Counted from the stretch's first letter, positions 34,241-44,022 are shown. The stretch is 64,000 nucleotides of DNA from Marinilabiliaceae bacterium UBA5488 (GCA_002427105.1 DIPM01000017.1:1-64000), one strand, 5' to 3'. Translations and numbers: made by a program. Notes: generated by a model from the letters alone, not told the origin.

Positions 34241-36112
34241 TTATTCTCCCGTATCAGCATATAATAGACCTAAACCTTGACTATTCTTTAAACGAGGAAG
34301 TATCGTTTGTCGCTTATCCTGATGACTTTGCATTTTTACCAGTATTTCATTCAATATTTTTAATGCCTTTTCAATGTAGGATCCTTTGTTAAGCATCACA
34401 CATTCGGCACGCTGTGACATAGCTGCATCAGTAATCTCAGAGCGAGTGGGTACTCCCTTTTTTGCCAGTGATTCAAGGACCTGTGTAGCCCAGATAACCG
34501 GGATATGCGCTGATTCACCAAGGCGCATAATTTCTTCCTGAATGGTAGCAAAGTTTTCCCAGCCTGTTTCAATGGCCAAATCGCCCCGCGCCACCATTAT
34601 GCCTACAGGATAGCTTTGCATTGCCTGCAGTAATATTTCCGGCAGATTTTTAAAGCCATCGCGGGTTTCAATCTTAAGAACAATACCTATTGAAGCCTCC
34701 AGTTTCTCAAGTTCCAATTGCAGGTCTTTCACATCAGCAGCCCGGTTTACAAAAGAAAGGTTAACTGCATCGGCATTCCCAACAACAAAGGGAAGGTCAG
34801 CTTTGTCTTTATCGGTTAATCCGCGAATATCCATTTTAGTTTTCGGGAAATTTATTCCCTTATCTGCCCTAAGCTTGCTCCCATTTACCGAAGCATGAGT
34901 AATTGTAATATCCATCTGATTGTTTTGCAATCTCGCAACAAATCCTTCAATTTTTCCATCATTCAGGTAAACCGGATCACCTACTTTTACGGATAGAAAT
35001 ATTTCGGTCAAGGAGCAGGAAATATGAGCAGGCTTTACAACAGCTCCCTGCAAATCATAGACGGCAGGCTCTCCGGCCCGAGCTTCGCTGTGAAGCACAA
35101 GAGTGTCGCCGATATGCAAGCTAATATATTGCTCAGAAGGAAGTAACTCAGACACATAATTCTTCTCTTTACCGCTCTCTTTTACCTTATGCAAATGCAG
35201 TTCGGTACCGGTAGTTATATAGGCAGAATCTGAGCATAAACCCCATCTTCCCCTTCCCTGTTTTCGGATTATTTCTATTTGGCAATTCTTACCTTGCAAA
35301 TCAGTAAACAAAAGGATATTACCCCTCCTGATTTTCTCAACAAAAGTACTACTGACAGGAATAATTGCATCAGCGTCATTATCAGGAGGCATAACTCCCG
35401 TTGGTGCGATCCAGACTTTTGCCGGCTGTTCTACCCAACCGAAAGAATCGCGATAAGGCCTGATACGGATTACCTTCGGACCGGGCCGCATGCTCCCGGT
35501 TCTAAGCTTGGGTCCCCCAAGATCCATCATTACTTTGCATCCTCTGTTCATGCTTTCGCCTGCCAATTTTACATTTTCAATCATGGCAGTCCATACCTTT
35601 TGGTCGTCATGAGCGCAGTTTATGCGAGCACAATCCATCCCTTCCTTCAACAAATTATTAACTAAAAGGTGGTCTTCGGCAGCTTCCGTAGGCATAGTAA
35701 CCATAATTCTGGTCTTGCGCTTACTGTAATCTTCACCAAACAGATTTTCAGTATTAATCCTTAATAATTCTTCGCTTCGCTTTATCGAGATTCCCGATTT
35801 GCCAGGCATGATACCCTTATTATCCAATAATTTATTAATGATGCTCCAAATGGTTCGCAGGCTAGTCATCACATGTCCTTCAATGTTGGCGAGATCGGGC
35901 AGACCCAGATAGCGCAGACGCTGCTGTAGCTCTCCGATATCAAAACTTCGAAACGCGAGGTAATGCAAAAGGTTTGATGCACTTTCTCTATAATTAGGAT
36001 GAACAGAAGAAAGCCTGTCAGCATATTCGGCTTCCAGTTTCCCGGCTTTATGCATTATCTCTTCAAGCTGCACTTGAATGAGCTCCAACTTCATCTTTGT
36101 CTTATTGCTCAA
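34241..36112 (-). CDS. Atypical pyruvate-kinase-family protein
   Basis: The protein has 623 residues, against about 470-590 for pyruvate kinase. Residues 1-130 are an extra helical domain (LEEIMHKAGKLEAEY...ELQQRLRYLGLPDL). The kinase barrel starts near 133 with KTRIMVTMP, ARINCAHD, DLGGPKLRTG, KIETRDGFKNLPEIL, MVARGDLAIE and ATQVLESL. The usual DTKGPEIRTG and MLSGETA are altered to DLGGPKLRTG and MLNKGSYIE, the B domain is long, and the C-terminal allosteric domain is absent. Barrel Arg, Lys, Glu, Asp and Thr are kept, so some phosphotransfer is possible, but glycolytic pyruvate kinase activity is doubtful. Similar long homologues occur in other bacteria. Confidence 0.75.
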   Translation of the reverse strand: MSNKTKMKLELIQVQLEEIMHKAGKLEAEYADRLSSVHPNYRESASNLLHYLAFRSFDIGELQQRLRYLGLPDLANIEGHVMTSLRTIWSIINKLLDNKGIMPGKSGISIKRSEELLRINTENLFGEDYSKRKTRIMVTMPTEAAEDHLLVNNLLKEGMDCARINCAHDDQKVWTAMIENVKLAGESMNRGCKVMMDLGGPKLRTGSMRPGPKVIRIRPYRDSFGWVEQPAKVWIAPTGVMPPDNDADAIIPVSSTFVEKIRRGNILLFTDLQGKNCQIEIIRKQGRGRWGLCSDSAYITTGTELHLHKVKESGKEKNYVSELLPSEQYISLHIGDTLVLHSEARAGEPAVYDLQGAVVKPAHISCSLTEIFLSVKVGDPVYLNDGKIEGFVARLQNNQMDITITHASVNGSKLRADKGINFPKTKMDIRGLTDKDKADLPFVVGNADAVNLSFVNRAADVKDLQLELEKLEASIGIVLKIETRDGFKNLPEILLQAMQSYPVGIMVARGDLAIETGWENFATIQEEIMRLGESAHIPVIWATQVLESLAKKGVPTRSEITDAAMSQRAECVMLNKGSYIEKALKILNEILVKMQSHQDKRQTILPRLKNSQGLGLLYADTGE

Positions 36113-36244
36113 GGTCTTTATTTATTGTAACTTATGAAATCAAAATAAACAGAAACGCTCCAATCCCTAATACCCGACTTATTCGCCTGATACAAGCTAA
36201 GTGCAAGTTAGCAAATGATAGCATAGCTAGCAAAGGGGAAAAAT

Positions 36245-36285
36245 AAAAAAGCGGGGATTTCATCATATCAGACAAAATTCCCGCT
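36245..36285 (-). terminator. Terminator after tRNA-Arg
   Basis: On the minus strand GCGGGAATTT pairs with AAATCCCCGC (one mismatch) around a long loop and ends in TTTTTTATTT, five bases after the tRNA. Confidence 0.7.
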
Positions 36286-36289
36286 AAGG

Positions 36290-36361
36290 TAGCCCCACCA
36301 GGACTCGAACCTGAATCTGAAGTTTAGGAAACTTCCGTTCTATCCCTTGAACTATAGGGCC
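36290..36361 (-). tRNA. tRNA-Arg (anticodon CCT)
   Basis: A cloverleaf can be folded on the minus strand. The acceptor is GGCCCTA with TGGGGCT (including G-T pairs), and the discriminator is A. The anticodon arm is GAAGT/ACTTC around TTCCTAA, giving CCT. The T arm is CAGG-TTCGAGT-CCTG. CCA is not encoded. Confidence 0.93.
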
Positions 36362-36394
36362 AAATGAGCTTATACAAGCTGCAATTTGCAAGCG

Positions 36395-36425
36395 CAAAAA
36401 TAGAGTAATTTTTAGACTATTCAAA
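36395..36425 (-). promoter_or_regulatory. tRNA-Arg promoter
   Basis: On the minus strand TTTG (36422-36425), a 19-bp spacer and TATTTTTG (36395-36402) match the consensus exactly. Confidence 0.75.
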
Positions 36426-36490
36426 TTTTGCTAAAGAAAGCAGATGGAAATAGGGCTGTGCCGGATTTGCACCTCAGAACCATTGTTAAC

Positions 36491-37216
36491 TCAAACAAAT
36501 AGCTCTTTCAAAACATTCAGCGATCGGATTTTCCCTATACCGGGCTGATGGAGCTCGAAAAAGCGAATCATGGCCGAGAGCAGCTCTCTCCTTTGTACAA
36601 TATTAGATGCTATGGCCTTCAGGCTACTAATCTCCAAATTGGCTATCTTGTGAATTGCAGCGCTTATTTCTTCAGACAGATAATAAATATGAGCAGGCTC
36701 GCCACTCACAAAGCAGCCCTCCATCAAATCAAACCATCGACACTCTTCGTTGTAGTTGTCATGCGGTTGAAATCCAAGATGTCGGGTGAGTTGAAACAAA
36801 AACCAAATATGAAAGTTTTCTAAACCTTCACTGCCCGAGTCCAAAACAGCAAGTGCTTCTTCAATAAAGTCAAACATCTGTTGATTAGATCCTTCTCCAC
36901 GTAAGCTTCTCCACAATATCTCTGTAAGCAGAAAAGCCTGCGCCCTCAGTGTTTGGGAGTAAGGGATGCGCTGATACATCACGGTCAGTCTGAACTCTTT
37001 AATGCGCTGAATATCCTTACCGGGGTGGTGATAGACATCCATCTCAAGGGAGCTAAGTGGCTGTAGGAGCACCATAGTATTCTTTTTCTTTTTGCCGTAA
37101 GCTCCGTTTACCATATAACTCTGCATTCCAAAGTCTGAAGTGTAGATATGAACGATAGCGCTCGATTCGCCGTAGCGTGTATGCGTCAAAACAATTCCTT
37201 TGGTTTTATAAATCAT
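36491..37216 (-). CDS. recO: DNA repair protein RecO
   Basis: RecO binds single-stranded DNA and, with RecR, loads RecA onto SSB-coated gaps. The 241 residues match the family. The N-terminal OB fold begins KTKGIVLTHTRYGESSAIVHIYTSDFGMQSYMV. A helical C-terminal domain follows, with FLLTEILWRSL and LTRHLGFQPHDN. The zinc-finger cysteines of some RecO proteins are not evident apart from a few (CRWF, GCF). It is a single gene between two tRNAs. Confidence 0.93.
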   Translation of the reverse strand: MIYKTKGIVLTHTRYGESSAIVHIYTSDFGMQSYMVNGAYGKKKKNTMVLLQPLSSLEMDVYHHPGKDIQRIKEFRLTVMYQRIPYSQTLRAQAFLLTEILWRSLRGEGSNQQMFDFIEEALAVLDSGSEGLENFHIWFLFQLTRHLGFQPHDNYNEECRWFDLMEGCFVSGEPAHIYYLSEEISAAIHKIANLEISSLKAIASNIVQRRELLSAMIRFFELHQPGIGKIRSLNVLKELFV

Positions 37217-37277
37217 AGCAGAGTGTTAAGCCCCTGCAAAAATAGTCAAAATATTAGCCCCATAATCTGATTTTTTG

Positions 37278-37309
37278 TTTGGATAGATATTATGAAAACT
37301 ATATCTTTG
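37278..37309 (+). promoter_or_regulatory. tRNA-Leu promoter
   Basis: TTTG (37278-37281), 20 bp and TATCTTTG (37302-37309), an exact Bacteroidota promoter 23 bases before the tRNA. Confidence 0.8.
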
Positions 37310-37332
37310 CCGCGCAAAAGTCGAATTAGTAT

Positions 37333-37416
37333 GCCCAGATGGCGGAATTGGTAGACGCGCTGGTCTCAAACACCAGTGGTAGTAATACTGTGCCGGTTCG
37401 ATCCCGGCTCTGGGTA
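37333..37416 (+). tRNA. tRNA-Leu (anticodon CAA)
   Basis: The acceptor is GCCCAGA with TCTGGGT. The anticodon arm TGGT/ACCA encloses CTCAAAC, giving CAA. There is a long variable arm (TGGTAGTAATACTG) as in class II tRNAs, and the T-loop is GGTTCGATCCC. The discriminator is A and CCA is not encoded. Confidence 0.95.
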
Positions 37417-37426
37417 CAATGCCAAG

Positions 37427-37464
37427 ACAAAGCCTCCTGATAATCAGGAGGCTTTGTTGTTTTT
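37427..37464 (+). terminator. Terminator after tRNA-Leu
   Basis: ACAAAGCCTCCTGA pairs perfectly with TCAGGAGGCTTTGT across a TAA loop, followed by TGTTTTT. Confidence 0.9.
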
Positions 37465-37755
37465 GGAAAATTCTTTTTAAGCAACAAACACTTCCGCACT
37501 CCGACAGTGCAATTTTTTGCAAAAATCGCACTATAACAGTGCGTTTTCTGAGTTTTGATTGTAAAGGGCTAAAGTAATAAGATATCCTAAGACTCATCTT
37601 GATTCATTACAGAACAAAATGAGCTCTAGCTTGTCTTATTATAATCCAAAATGATGTCAAAGTTGTTTATAAAAACATAGCGTAGCTTCCTTGTGTTTTG
37701 TAAGCACCTGAGGAGGCAGAACTACTTTGCATCGTACTGAAAAACATAGAGAAAT

Positions 37756-40017
37756 ATGCTGCCTAATAAGACAAATTTCAAAATACCTTCCCCCCAAGAC
37801 TTAAGATTTGCAGGCAAAACCGTAAAGGAGACCTTTCCGGTAATGAACATGAGCTGTGCCTCGTGTGCAGTGCGTACTGAAAAGATTGTTCAGTCGGTTG
37901 AAGGAGTAGTAAGCTCATCGGTCAATTTTGCCACAGGAAGCCTGACTGTTGAGTATAATCCTGACATCACAAACCCCCCGGCCTTAAAAAAATCGGTTCA
38001 GGACGGAGGCTACGACCTTCTTATTGAAAATAAAGGAAGCAAGGCTGAGGATCTCGAACTCATCACAGAAAAGAGGTATCAATTGTTAAAGAACAAAGTG
38101 ATACTGGCAATTATCCTATCACTTCCGGTTGTGCTTATTGGTATGTTCTTTATGAACATTCCCTATGCTAATGAGCTTATGTGGCTCTTTACCACTCCCG
38201 TTGTATTATGGCTTGGCAAGGATTTCTTTGTCAATGCTTGGAAACAAGCCAAACATCGCTCAGCCAATATGGACACATTGGTTGCCCTTAGCACCGGCAT
38301 TGCCTATCTATTTAGCGTTTTTAATATGCTGTATCCGGAATTCTGGCTCCAAAGGGGATTAGAAGCTCATGTCTATTTCGAGGCCGCTGCTGTTATTATT
38401 ACTTTTATTTTGCTTGGCAGATTATTAGAAGAGAAAGCAAAGGGAAACACCTCATCTGCAATCAAAAAACTGATGGGCTTACAGCCTATGACAGTTACTC
38501 TCATAGATAGCACAGGCGCGGAAATGATTGTTGCTATTGAAACTCTCAAACCGGGTGATACCATACTGGTTAAACCAGGCGAAAAAATTGCTGTTGATGG
38601 CATATTAAACACAGGAAGTTCCTATGTCGATGAAAGCATGTTAAGCGGAGAAGCTATTCCCGTTCTTAAAGAGAAAGGTGATAAGGTCTTTGCAGGAACC
38701 ATAAATCAGAAGGGGAGTTTCAGGTTTAGAGCCTTAAAAGTTGGAAAAGACACAGCCCTTGCCAGAATAATTAAGGCAGTGCAAGACGCCCAGGGGAGCA
38801 AGGCTCCGGTACAAAAGCTTGTTGACAAGATTGCCTCTGTTTTTGTTCCCATCGTAATCGTAATTTCAATTCTCACCTTTGTGCTATGGCTAATGCTGGA
38901 TGGGGATAATGGCCTGACACACGGTCTTTTGTCTGCAATAACCGTGCTGGTGATAGCCTGTCCCTGTGCTCTGGGTCTGGCCACCCCGACTGCTATAATG
39001 GTAGGTGTGGGCAAAGCTGCTGAAAGCGGAATTTTGATTAAAGACGCTGAAAGCCTCGAATTGGGAAAGAAAGCGAATGCTGTAGTACTTGATAAAACAG
39101 GCACTATAACAGAAGGGAGGCCTATTGTTAGCGAAATATTTTGGGATAAAGAAGATGATTCTGAAAAGCAAGTATTATTAAGTATAGAAAAGCAATCGGA
39201 ACACCCCTTGGCTGATGCTGTTGTTAAGCACCTCGAAGGCGAAGGAACTCTTGAACTAAGCTCGTTTTCAAGTATAACCGGCAAAGGAGCCAAGGCTCTT
39301 TATAATAATGAGACCTACTTTGTTGGCAACCTAAGACTGATGGAAGAAAACGGAATTCTTATCCCAAAAGAACTATCGCAAAAGGCTGAGATATGGAGCT
39401 CGGAGATGCAAACAGTAATATATTTTGCCAACAGCAGCAAAGCACTGGCTGCACTTGCAATTTCAGATAAAATAAAGGATAGCTCTGCGGCAGCCATAAA
39501 AGAGATGCAGGAAATGGGTCTGGAGCTATATATGCTTACCGGAGATAATAAAGCAACAGCCGCAGCCGTGGCTAAGAAAGCCGGAATAACAAATTACAAG
39601 GCCGAATTACTGCCTCAGGATAAGGCCGACTATATTAAAGATTTGCAGAACAAGGGCCGGATAGTTGCTATGGTAGGTGACGGAATAAATGACAGCACAG
39701 CTCTGGCAACTGCTGACGTAAGCATAGCAATGGGAACAGGGAGCGACATCGCGATGGATGTAGCCAAAATGACGATCATCTCATCCGACCTGACAAAAAT
39801 ACCTCAGGCTATACGTCTGTCAAAGAGCACTGTAAGAACCATTAAGCAAAACCTTTTCTGGGCATTTATTTATAACCTCATCGGCATTCCTATTGCTGCA
39901 GGCATATTGTACCCTCTTAACGGCTTTCTGCTAAATCCAATGATAGCCGGCGCTGCGATGGCTCTGAGCAGCCTGAGTGTTGTAAGCAATAGTCTCCGTT
40001 TGAAATGGAAAAGCTAA
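37756..40017 (+). CDS. copA: Copper-translocating P1B-type ATPase
   Basis: The protein has 753 residues and exports Cu+ from the cytosol using ATP. One heavy-metal domain with CASC (34-37) is followed by about eight membrane helices, the actuator domain (TGSSYVDESMLSGEAIPV), CPC at 402-404 in the sixth helix, DKTGT (phosphorylated D446), SEHPLA and GDGINDSTALATAD. CPC and C-terminal helix residues (NLIGIPIAAG, MALSSLSVVSNSLR) indicate the copper/silver group. No copper chaperone or regulator gene is adjacent, and it appears monocistronic. Confidence 0.95.
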   Translation: MLPNKTNFKIPSPQDLRFAGKTVKETFPVMNMSCASCAVRTEKIVQSVEGVVSSSVNFATGSLTVEYNPDITNPPALKKSVQDGGYDLLIENKGSKAEDLELITEKRYQLLKNKVILAIILSLPVVLIGMFFMNIPYANELMWLFTTPVVLWLGKDFFVNAWKQAKHRSANMDTLVALSTGIAYLFSVFNMLYPEFWLQRGLEAHVYFEAAAVIITFILLGRLLEEKAKGNTSSAIKKLMGLQPMTVTLIDSTGAEMIVAIETLKPGDTILVKPGEKIAVDGILNTGSSYVDESMLSGEAIPVLKEKGDKVFAGTINQKGSFRFRALKVGKDTALARIIKAVQDAQGSKAPVQKLVDKIASVFVPIVIVISILTFVLWLMLDGDNGLTHGLLSAITVLVIACPCALGLATPTAIMVGVGKAAESGILIKDAESLELGKKANAVVLDKTGTITEGRPIVSEIFWDKEDDSEKQVLLSIEKQSEHPLADAVVKHLEGEGTLELSSFSSITGKGAKALYNNETYFVGNLRLMEENGILIPKELSQKAEIWSSEMQTVIYFANSSKALAALAISDKIKDSSAAAIKEMQEMGLELYMLTGDNKATAAAVAKKAGITNYKAELLPQDKADYIKDLQNKGRIVAMVGDGINDSTALATADVSIAMGTGSDIAMDVAKMTIISSDLTKIPQAIRLSKSTVRTIKQNLFWAFIYNLIGIPIAAGILYPLNGFLLNPMIAGAAMALSSLSVVSNSLRLKWKS

Positions 40018-40166
40018 TACTTAGCTTATTACGCTTATGGGATTGTTGATAAGTTTTTATAACAAATACCCCGGAAAGGGCATGTGCAAAAATCGATTTA
40101 TCTATCTTAGAGGGTTATAATAATAAATAATTATTCAGCCGGCTATTATCAGGGACAAAGATCAAA

Positions 40167-41996
40167 ATGAGCAAATTATCTGAAAACCTCTGGTTCAGAA
40201 GGTTTAGGGCACTTATCAACAGGCATCTGGGGCCATCGTCCTTACCGGGCGAAGGCATTCAGTATTGGAGAGAAAGAATATTTCATTACTTCTCGCTAGC
40301 AGTAATCTTTTTTGGTGTTGCTCTCTATCTTTACTACGGCTTGTTTTTCCTTTTGGCAGGTGAGTATGTTTTTCTCGTCTTTTTGACAGCTATATTTATC
40401 AGCTCTATGTTGGTTTTGAGCCTCAGGAAAATTCCCCTCAAATTCAAAGTGGGATGGGTGCTTTTTATGCTTTACCTAACGGGAGCTTTCCTCCTCTTCA
40501 GTGGCCCTCATACCAATATCGCCATGCTCTTCCTGTTTGCTTGTTCAATTATGGCCGTGACTATGTCGGGAGCACTAACAGGAATCTGGTACACAATAGT
40601 TCATATTATAACCTTGTTTGCTGCCGGCTTCTACTGGCACTCAGGATATTTTATGCACCTTGATCCTCCCGATATTTCGCTTCATACTTACATTAATATT
40701 TCCATCCTCTTTGTCGTGCTCAACATTGTGACTTTAGCGCCTTTGATGTCCTTACTAAATGGCCTTATGTTCAGCATAAAGAAGGAGCTCAGATACCAAC
40801 GAATATTGCACGGTGAACAGGCAGACCTGGTTAGAGCCAGGCAGAAGGCTGAAGAATCGGATAAGCTTAAATCTGCTTTCCTTTCAAATATGTCGCATGA
40901 GATTCGCACCCCGATGAATGCCATCCTAGGATTTTCAAACCTGCTTGCCAACAAAACGATAAGCGGCAATGAAAAACTGGAATTTATTGACCTTATACGC
41001 CACAATGCCAACAACCTTATGTCGCTTGTTGAGGATATTATTGAAATTTCTAAAATTGAAAGCGGACAGTTTGAAATTCGCAATGCGCCCTGCCATTTAA
41101 ATTCTTTGCTAAACGAGGTAAAAGAGATGTTTGAAGAAGAGTTATTCCGTAGAGGAACAAACTCTGTTAAAATCTACCTCAAAGAAGGCCTTTCCGACAC
41201 CAAATTGCAGATACTCACTGATGGTGAAAGACTCAAGAAGGTTCTTAGCAATCTTGTGGGGAATGCTATTAAATTTACCGATAAAGGCTATGTTGAATTT
41301 GGCTATGACCTAAACAGCAAGAACGAACTACAATTTCATGTTACCGACACCGGGATCGGGCTGCCGGAGGGAACTGAGGATCTGATTTTTAACCGCTTTT
41401 ACAAATGCAGTAACAACGACGACAAGCTTTACGGAGGCACGGGAATTGGCCTGACAATAGCTAAGCATCTGGTTCGCTATTTGGGTGGTGAGATTTGGGT
41501 TGCGCCAAAGGCAAGCGTTGGAACAACTTTCTGCTTCACTATTCCATTCCAGAAGATAGTTGCGCCTACAAGCGAAAAAATTAAGCTGTGGCCTTCAGAC
41601 TCGATCAACTGGGAAGATAAAATTTTTCTCATTGCCGAAGATGAAGAAGATAATTTCAGGTACCTTGAAGTTGTCCTTTCATTATTTAATGCTCAGATTA
41701 TTTGGGCACGCGATGGCCGTGAAGCCGTTGACATTGTCAGCAAAAGAGATGATATCGACCTGATATTAATGGATATTAAGATGCCTAAAATGGATGGCTA
41801 TTCAGCTACAAAAAATATCAGGAAGATTTCTCCCCGCATTCCGATTATTGCTCAAACCGCTTACGCCATGCCCGAAGAAAAAGCTAAAGCGATGCAGGCA
41901 GGCTGCAACAAATATATTACCAAGCCTATTAATTATAATGATTTGATTGAACTTATCAGCCACTACGCTGCATCAAAAAAGGAAGTCCTACGATAA
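40167..41996 (+). CDS. Hybrid sensor histidine kinase with polytopic membrane sensor
   Basis: The protein has 609 residues. Six hydrophobic helices (about 40-205) leave little periplasmic domain, so the signal may be sensed in the membrane. HisKA has H244 (NMSHEIRTPMNAILGFSNL), the HATPase has VLSNLVGNAIKFT and GTGIGLTIAKHL, and the C-terminal receiver has an acidic cluster (AEDEEDN), D536 (LMDIKMP) and a Lys in TKPI. No output domain is present. It is convergent with a SpoIIE-type phosphatase gene 31 bases away. The downstream regulator is not in the window. Confidence 0.92.
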   Translation: MSKLSENLWFRRFRALINRHLGPSSLPGEGIQYWRERIFHYFSLAVIFFGVALYLYYGLFFLLAGEYVFLVFLTAIFISSMLVLSLRKIPLKFKVGWVLFMLYLTGAFLLFSGPHTNIAMLFLFACSIMAVTMSGALTGIWYTIVHIITLFAAGFYWHSGYFMHLDPPDISLHTYINISILFVVLNIVTLAPLMSLLNGLMFSIKKELRYQRILHGEQADLVRARQKAEESDKLKSAFLSNMSHEIRTPMNAILGFSNLLANKTISGNEKLEFIDLIRHNANNLMSLVEDIIEISKIESGQFEIRNAPCHLNSLLNEVKEMFEEELFRRGTNSVKIYLKEGLSDTKLQILTDGERLKKVLSNLVGNAIKFTDKGYVEFGYDLNSKNELQFHVTDTGIGLPEGTEDLIFNRFYKCSNNDDKLYGGTGIGLTIAKHLVRYLGGEIWVAPKASVGTTFCFTIPFQKIVAPTSEKIKLWPSDSINWEDKIFLIAEDEEDNFRYLEVVLSLFNAQIIWARDGREAVDIVSKRDDIDLILMDIKMPKMDGYSATKNIRKISPRIPIIAQTAYAMPEEKAKAMQAGCNKYITKPINYNDLIELISHYAASKKEVLR

Positions 41997-42027
41997 CTAC
42001 ATAGAGGCCTCCCGAAAAGATTGCTAA

Positions 42028-43272
42028 TCAAAAGCCCATGCCTATAACCGAAATATCGTCAAACACAGCATGACGATTTACATGTTTGGCTATATAGGTC
42101 TTTATCTCTTCAATATTTTGATCGATTGTCTTCTGGTTTGAAATAATCTTCTCAACAGACATCAGACCTGAGGTTATTTTATCGCCCTTTTCAAGTTCGA
42201 CAAGTCCGTCGGTAAATGCAAGAAATTTGGAATTTTTCCCAATTTTCACTTTTCCAACCTCTATGGCCGGCACTACATCAAGCATTCCCAATCCGATACA
42301 GCCCTTATCCAACATTGAAAGTTGCCCCTTTTTAGGTTCATAAAGCAGAGGGGGCAGGTGCCCGGCATTAACGTAGATAAGCCTGCGTGTAAGCATATTG
42401 TATTTGCCAATAAACAGTGTTATAAATTTTTCATTGTTGGCACTCTCATTAACGCGTCGGTTGAGTTGATGAATAAGCTTACGAAAACTAATGCCCGAGG
42501 TAAAAACTGAATGAATTACTGCTTGAAAATTGGACATAAGAAGTGCCGCAGAAATTCCCTTTCCGGAGACGTCAGCAACACAAAATCCTATTGTGTTACG
42601 CGATAAGCGCAGAAAATCATAGTAATCGCCACCAACCCCCAAATGAGGTTGATAGATAGTGTGAATCGAGATGTCTTTGTGCTGCGGCAGTTCCGATGGA
42701 CCGGGAATCAACTGATTCTGAATACGGGATGCAAGTTCCAGCTCCTTTCTCATAACCTGCTGCTCAAGCAGGGCACTGTGCATTCTTTTGTTTTCGATGA
42801 AGACAATTATCAGATTGGAAATAATCTGAATGAGCTTCAGGTGTTTGATGGTAGGACTGATTCCCTGAAACTCCTCGTCAACATCGCCAATCAGAACATA
42901 GCCTATAGCCTTAAATCGGTGGAAAAGTGGGATAATTGCGTCAAAGCCTTTGAGGTTATCAGGGGGCGACAGGGTTATGTTCTCGATGCCCTGATACTTG
43001 AGCAAATCTCTCTCCACCTCAATAGATGCCACCTCATCGGAGGTGACACCGGAACTCAACAAATTTTGCCACAGTCCATCAGAGCAAGTGTAAACCAGCA
43101 CCTTACCCACGTCAAGCTCTTCCCTCAACAGAATCTCAAACTCCGACAACAAATCGTCGATGCTGTGATCTTCGTTTATCGTCTGCGCAAGATCCAGTAG
43201 TATGTTTAACCGGTCTTTGTATAGCTTAACTCTTCTCTTTCTGGTCTGTGTAATCATCGGCTTTTTTTCCAT
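42028..43272 (-). CDS. GAF-domain SpoIIE-type PP2C protein phosphatase
   Basis: The protein has 414 residues: a GAF-like domain (about 20-175), a linker helix (RKELELASRIQNQLIPG) and a PPM/SpoIIE phosphatase domain. The metal-binding motifs are GGDYYDF, VADVSGKGISAALLMS, NAGHLPPLLY and FTDGLVE. Such RsbU-like enzymes usually dephosphorylate an anti-sigma antagonist or its equivalent in partner-switching pathways. No STAS or RsbW-type gene is nearby, so the substrate is unknown. It is cytosolic, with no TM segment. Confidence 0.92.
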   Translation of the reverse strand: MEKKPMITQTRKRRVKLYKDRLNILLDLAQTINEDHSIDDLLSEFEILLREELDVGKVLVYTCSDGLWQNLLSSGVTSDEVASIEVERDLLKYQGIENITLSPPDNLKGFDAIIPLFHRFKAIGYVLIGDVDEEFQGISPTIKHLKLIQIISNLIIVFIENKRMHSALLEQQVMRKELELASRIQNQLIPGPSELPQHKDISIHTIYQPHLGVGGDYYDFLRLSRNTIGFCVADVSGKGISAALLMSNFQAVIHSVFTSGISFRKLIHQLNRRVNESANNEKFITLFIGKYNMLTRRLIYVNAGHLPPLLYEPKKGQLSMLDKGCIGLGMLDVVPAIEVGKVKIGKNSKFLAFTDGLVELEKGDKITSGLMSVEKIISNQKTIDQNIEEIKTYIAKHVNRHAVFDDISVIGMGF

Positions 43273-43385
43273 TGGTAGTAAACCGACTAAATTTACAAAA
43301 AAAAACAGAAAGCAACCAAATTTTTAATTGTAACAAGTGCTTTTCTAATAACTATTGAGCGTAAAATTCGAAAAAAACATAAGTT

Positions 43386-43955
43386 CTACTCTTTTGAACG
43401 CTCTACATAAGAACGCTCCTTGGTATCCACTTTAATCCTCTCGCCTTGTTCAATAAAAAGAGGGACCATAATGGTAGTGCCTGTATCTATGGTTGCAGCT
43501 TTCAATGATGATGTTGAGGAAGTATCGCCTCTGATACCGGGTTCAGTATAGACTACTTCATAAACGATAAACTGGGGAAGATTAACCATAATAGGAGTCT
43601 CCGAGTCAACATGATAAACCATATCAACTTCCTGTCCTTCACGAAGCAAATCGGGTGATTCAACCAATGATTCCTGAATACTCATCTGCTCGAAGCTTTC
43701 GTTATTCATAAAGTGATAACCCAAATCATCTTTATAGAGAAACTGATGAGGGCGGTGCTCAACGCGCGCCTCAGTAACTTTAACTCCCGAGGTAAATGTA
43801 TTCTCCAATATCCGGCCGGTGGCTATATTCTTTAATTTGGTACGCACAAAGGCCGGCCCCTTGCCGGGCTTTACATGCTGAAACTGAACAATGGTAACCA
43901 ATTGCCCGTTAAACTCTATACACATTCCATTCCTAAAATCTGCAGTTGTTGCCAT
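43386..43955 (-). CDS. efp: Elongation factor P
   Basis: EF-P relieves ribosome stalling at polyproline stretches. The 189 residues have the three-domain KOW-OB-OB layout. The tip loop is HVKPGKGPAFVRTK with K32 at the modification site. Other signatures are ENTFTSGVKVTEARVEHRPHQFLY and the C-terminal GDTSSTSSLKAATIDTG with VPLFIEQGERIKVDT. A TATTTTTG element at 43991-43998 on the minus strand lies 36 bases upstream. Confidence 0.97.
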   Translation of the reverse strand: MATTADFRNGMCIEFNGQLVTIVQFQHVKPGKGPAFVRTKLKNIATGRILENTFTSGVKVTEARVEHRPHQFLYKDDLGYHFMNNESFEQMSIQESLVESPDLLREGQEVDMVYHVDSETPIMVNLPQFIVYEVVYTEPGIRGDTSSTSSLKAATIDTGTTIMVPLFIEQGERIKVDTKERSYVERSKE

Positions 43956-43990
43956 ACTAAGATGATTTGTTATTAATTATTTTCCGTGCG

Positions 43991-43998
43991 CAAAAATA
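43991..43998 (-). promoter_or_regulatory. Probable efp -7 element
   Basis: TATTTTTG on the minus strand, 36 bases before the ATG. The -33 is not clear. Confidence 0.45.
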
Positions 43999-44022
43999 AG
44001 ACAAATCATTGAATTTCCACAG

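Noticed and set aside
34241..36112. Ordinary pyruvate kinase (pyk)
   Set aside because: Key signatures changed, C-terminal domain missing and extra N-terminal domain, so the symbol is withheld.
37226..37597. Minus-strand open frame of 123 codons across tRNA-Leu
   Set aside because: It is the antisense of the tRNA (the familiar false ORIEPARYYYHWCL-like translation) and its terminator; no start signal or family.
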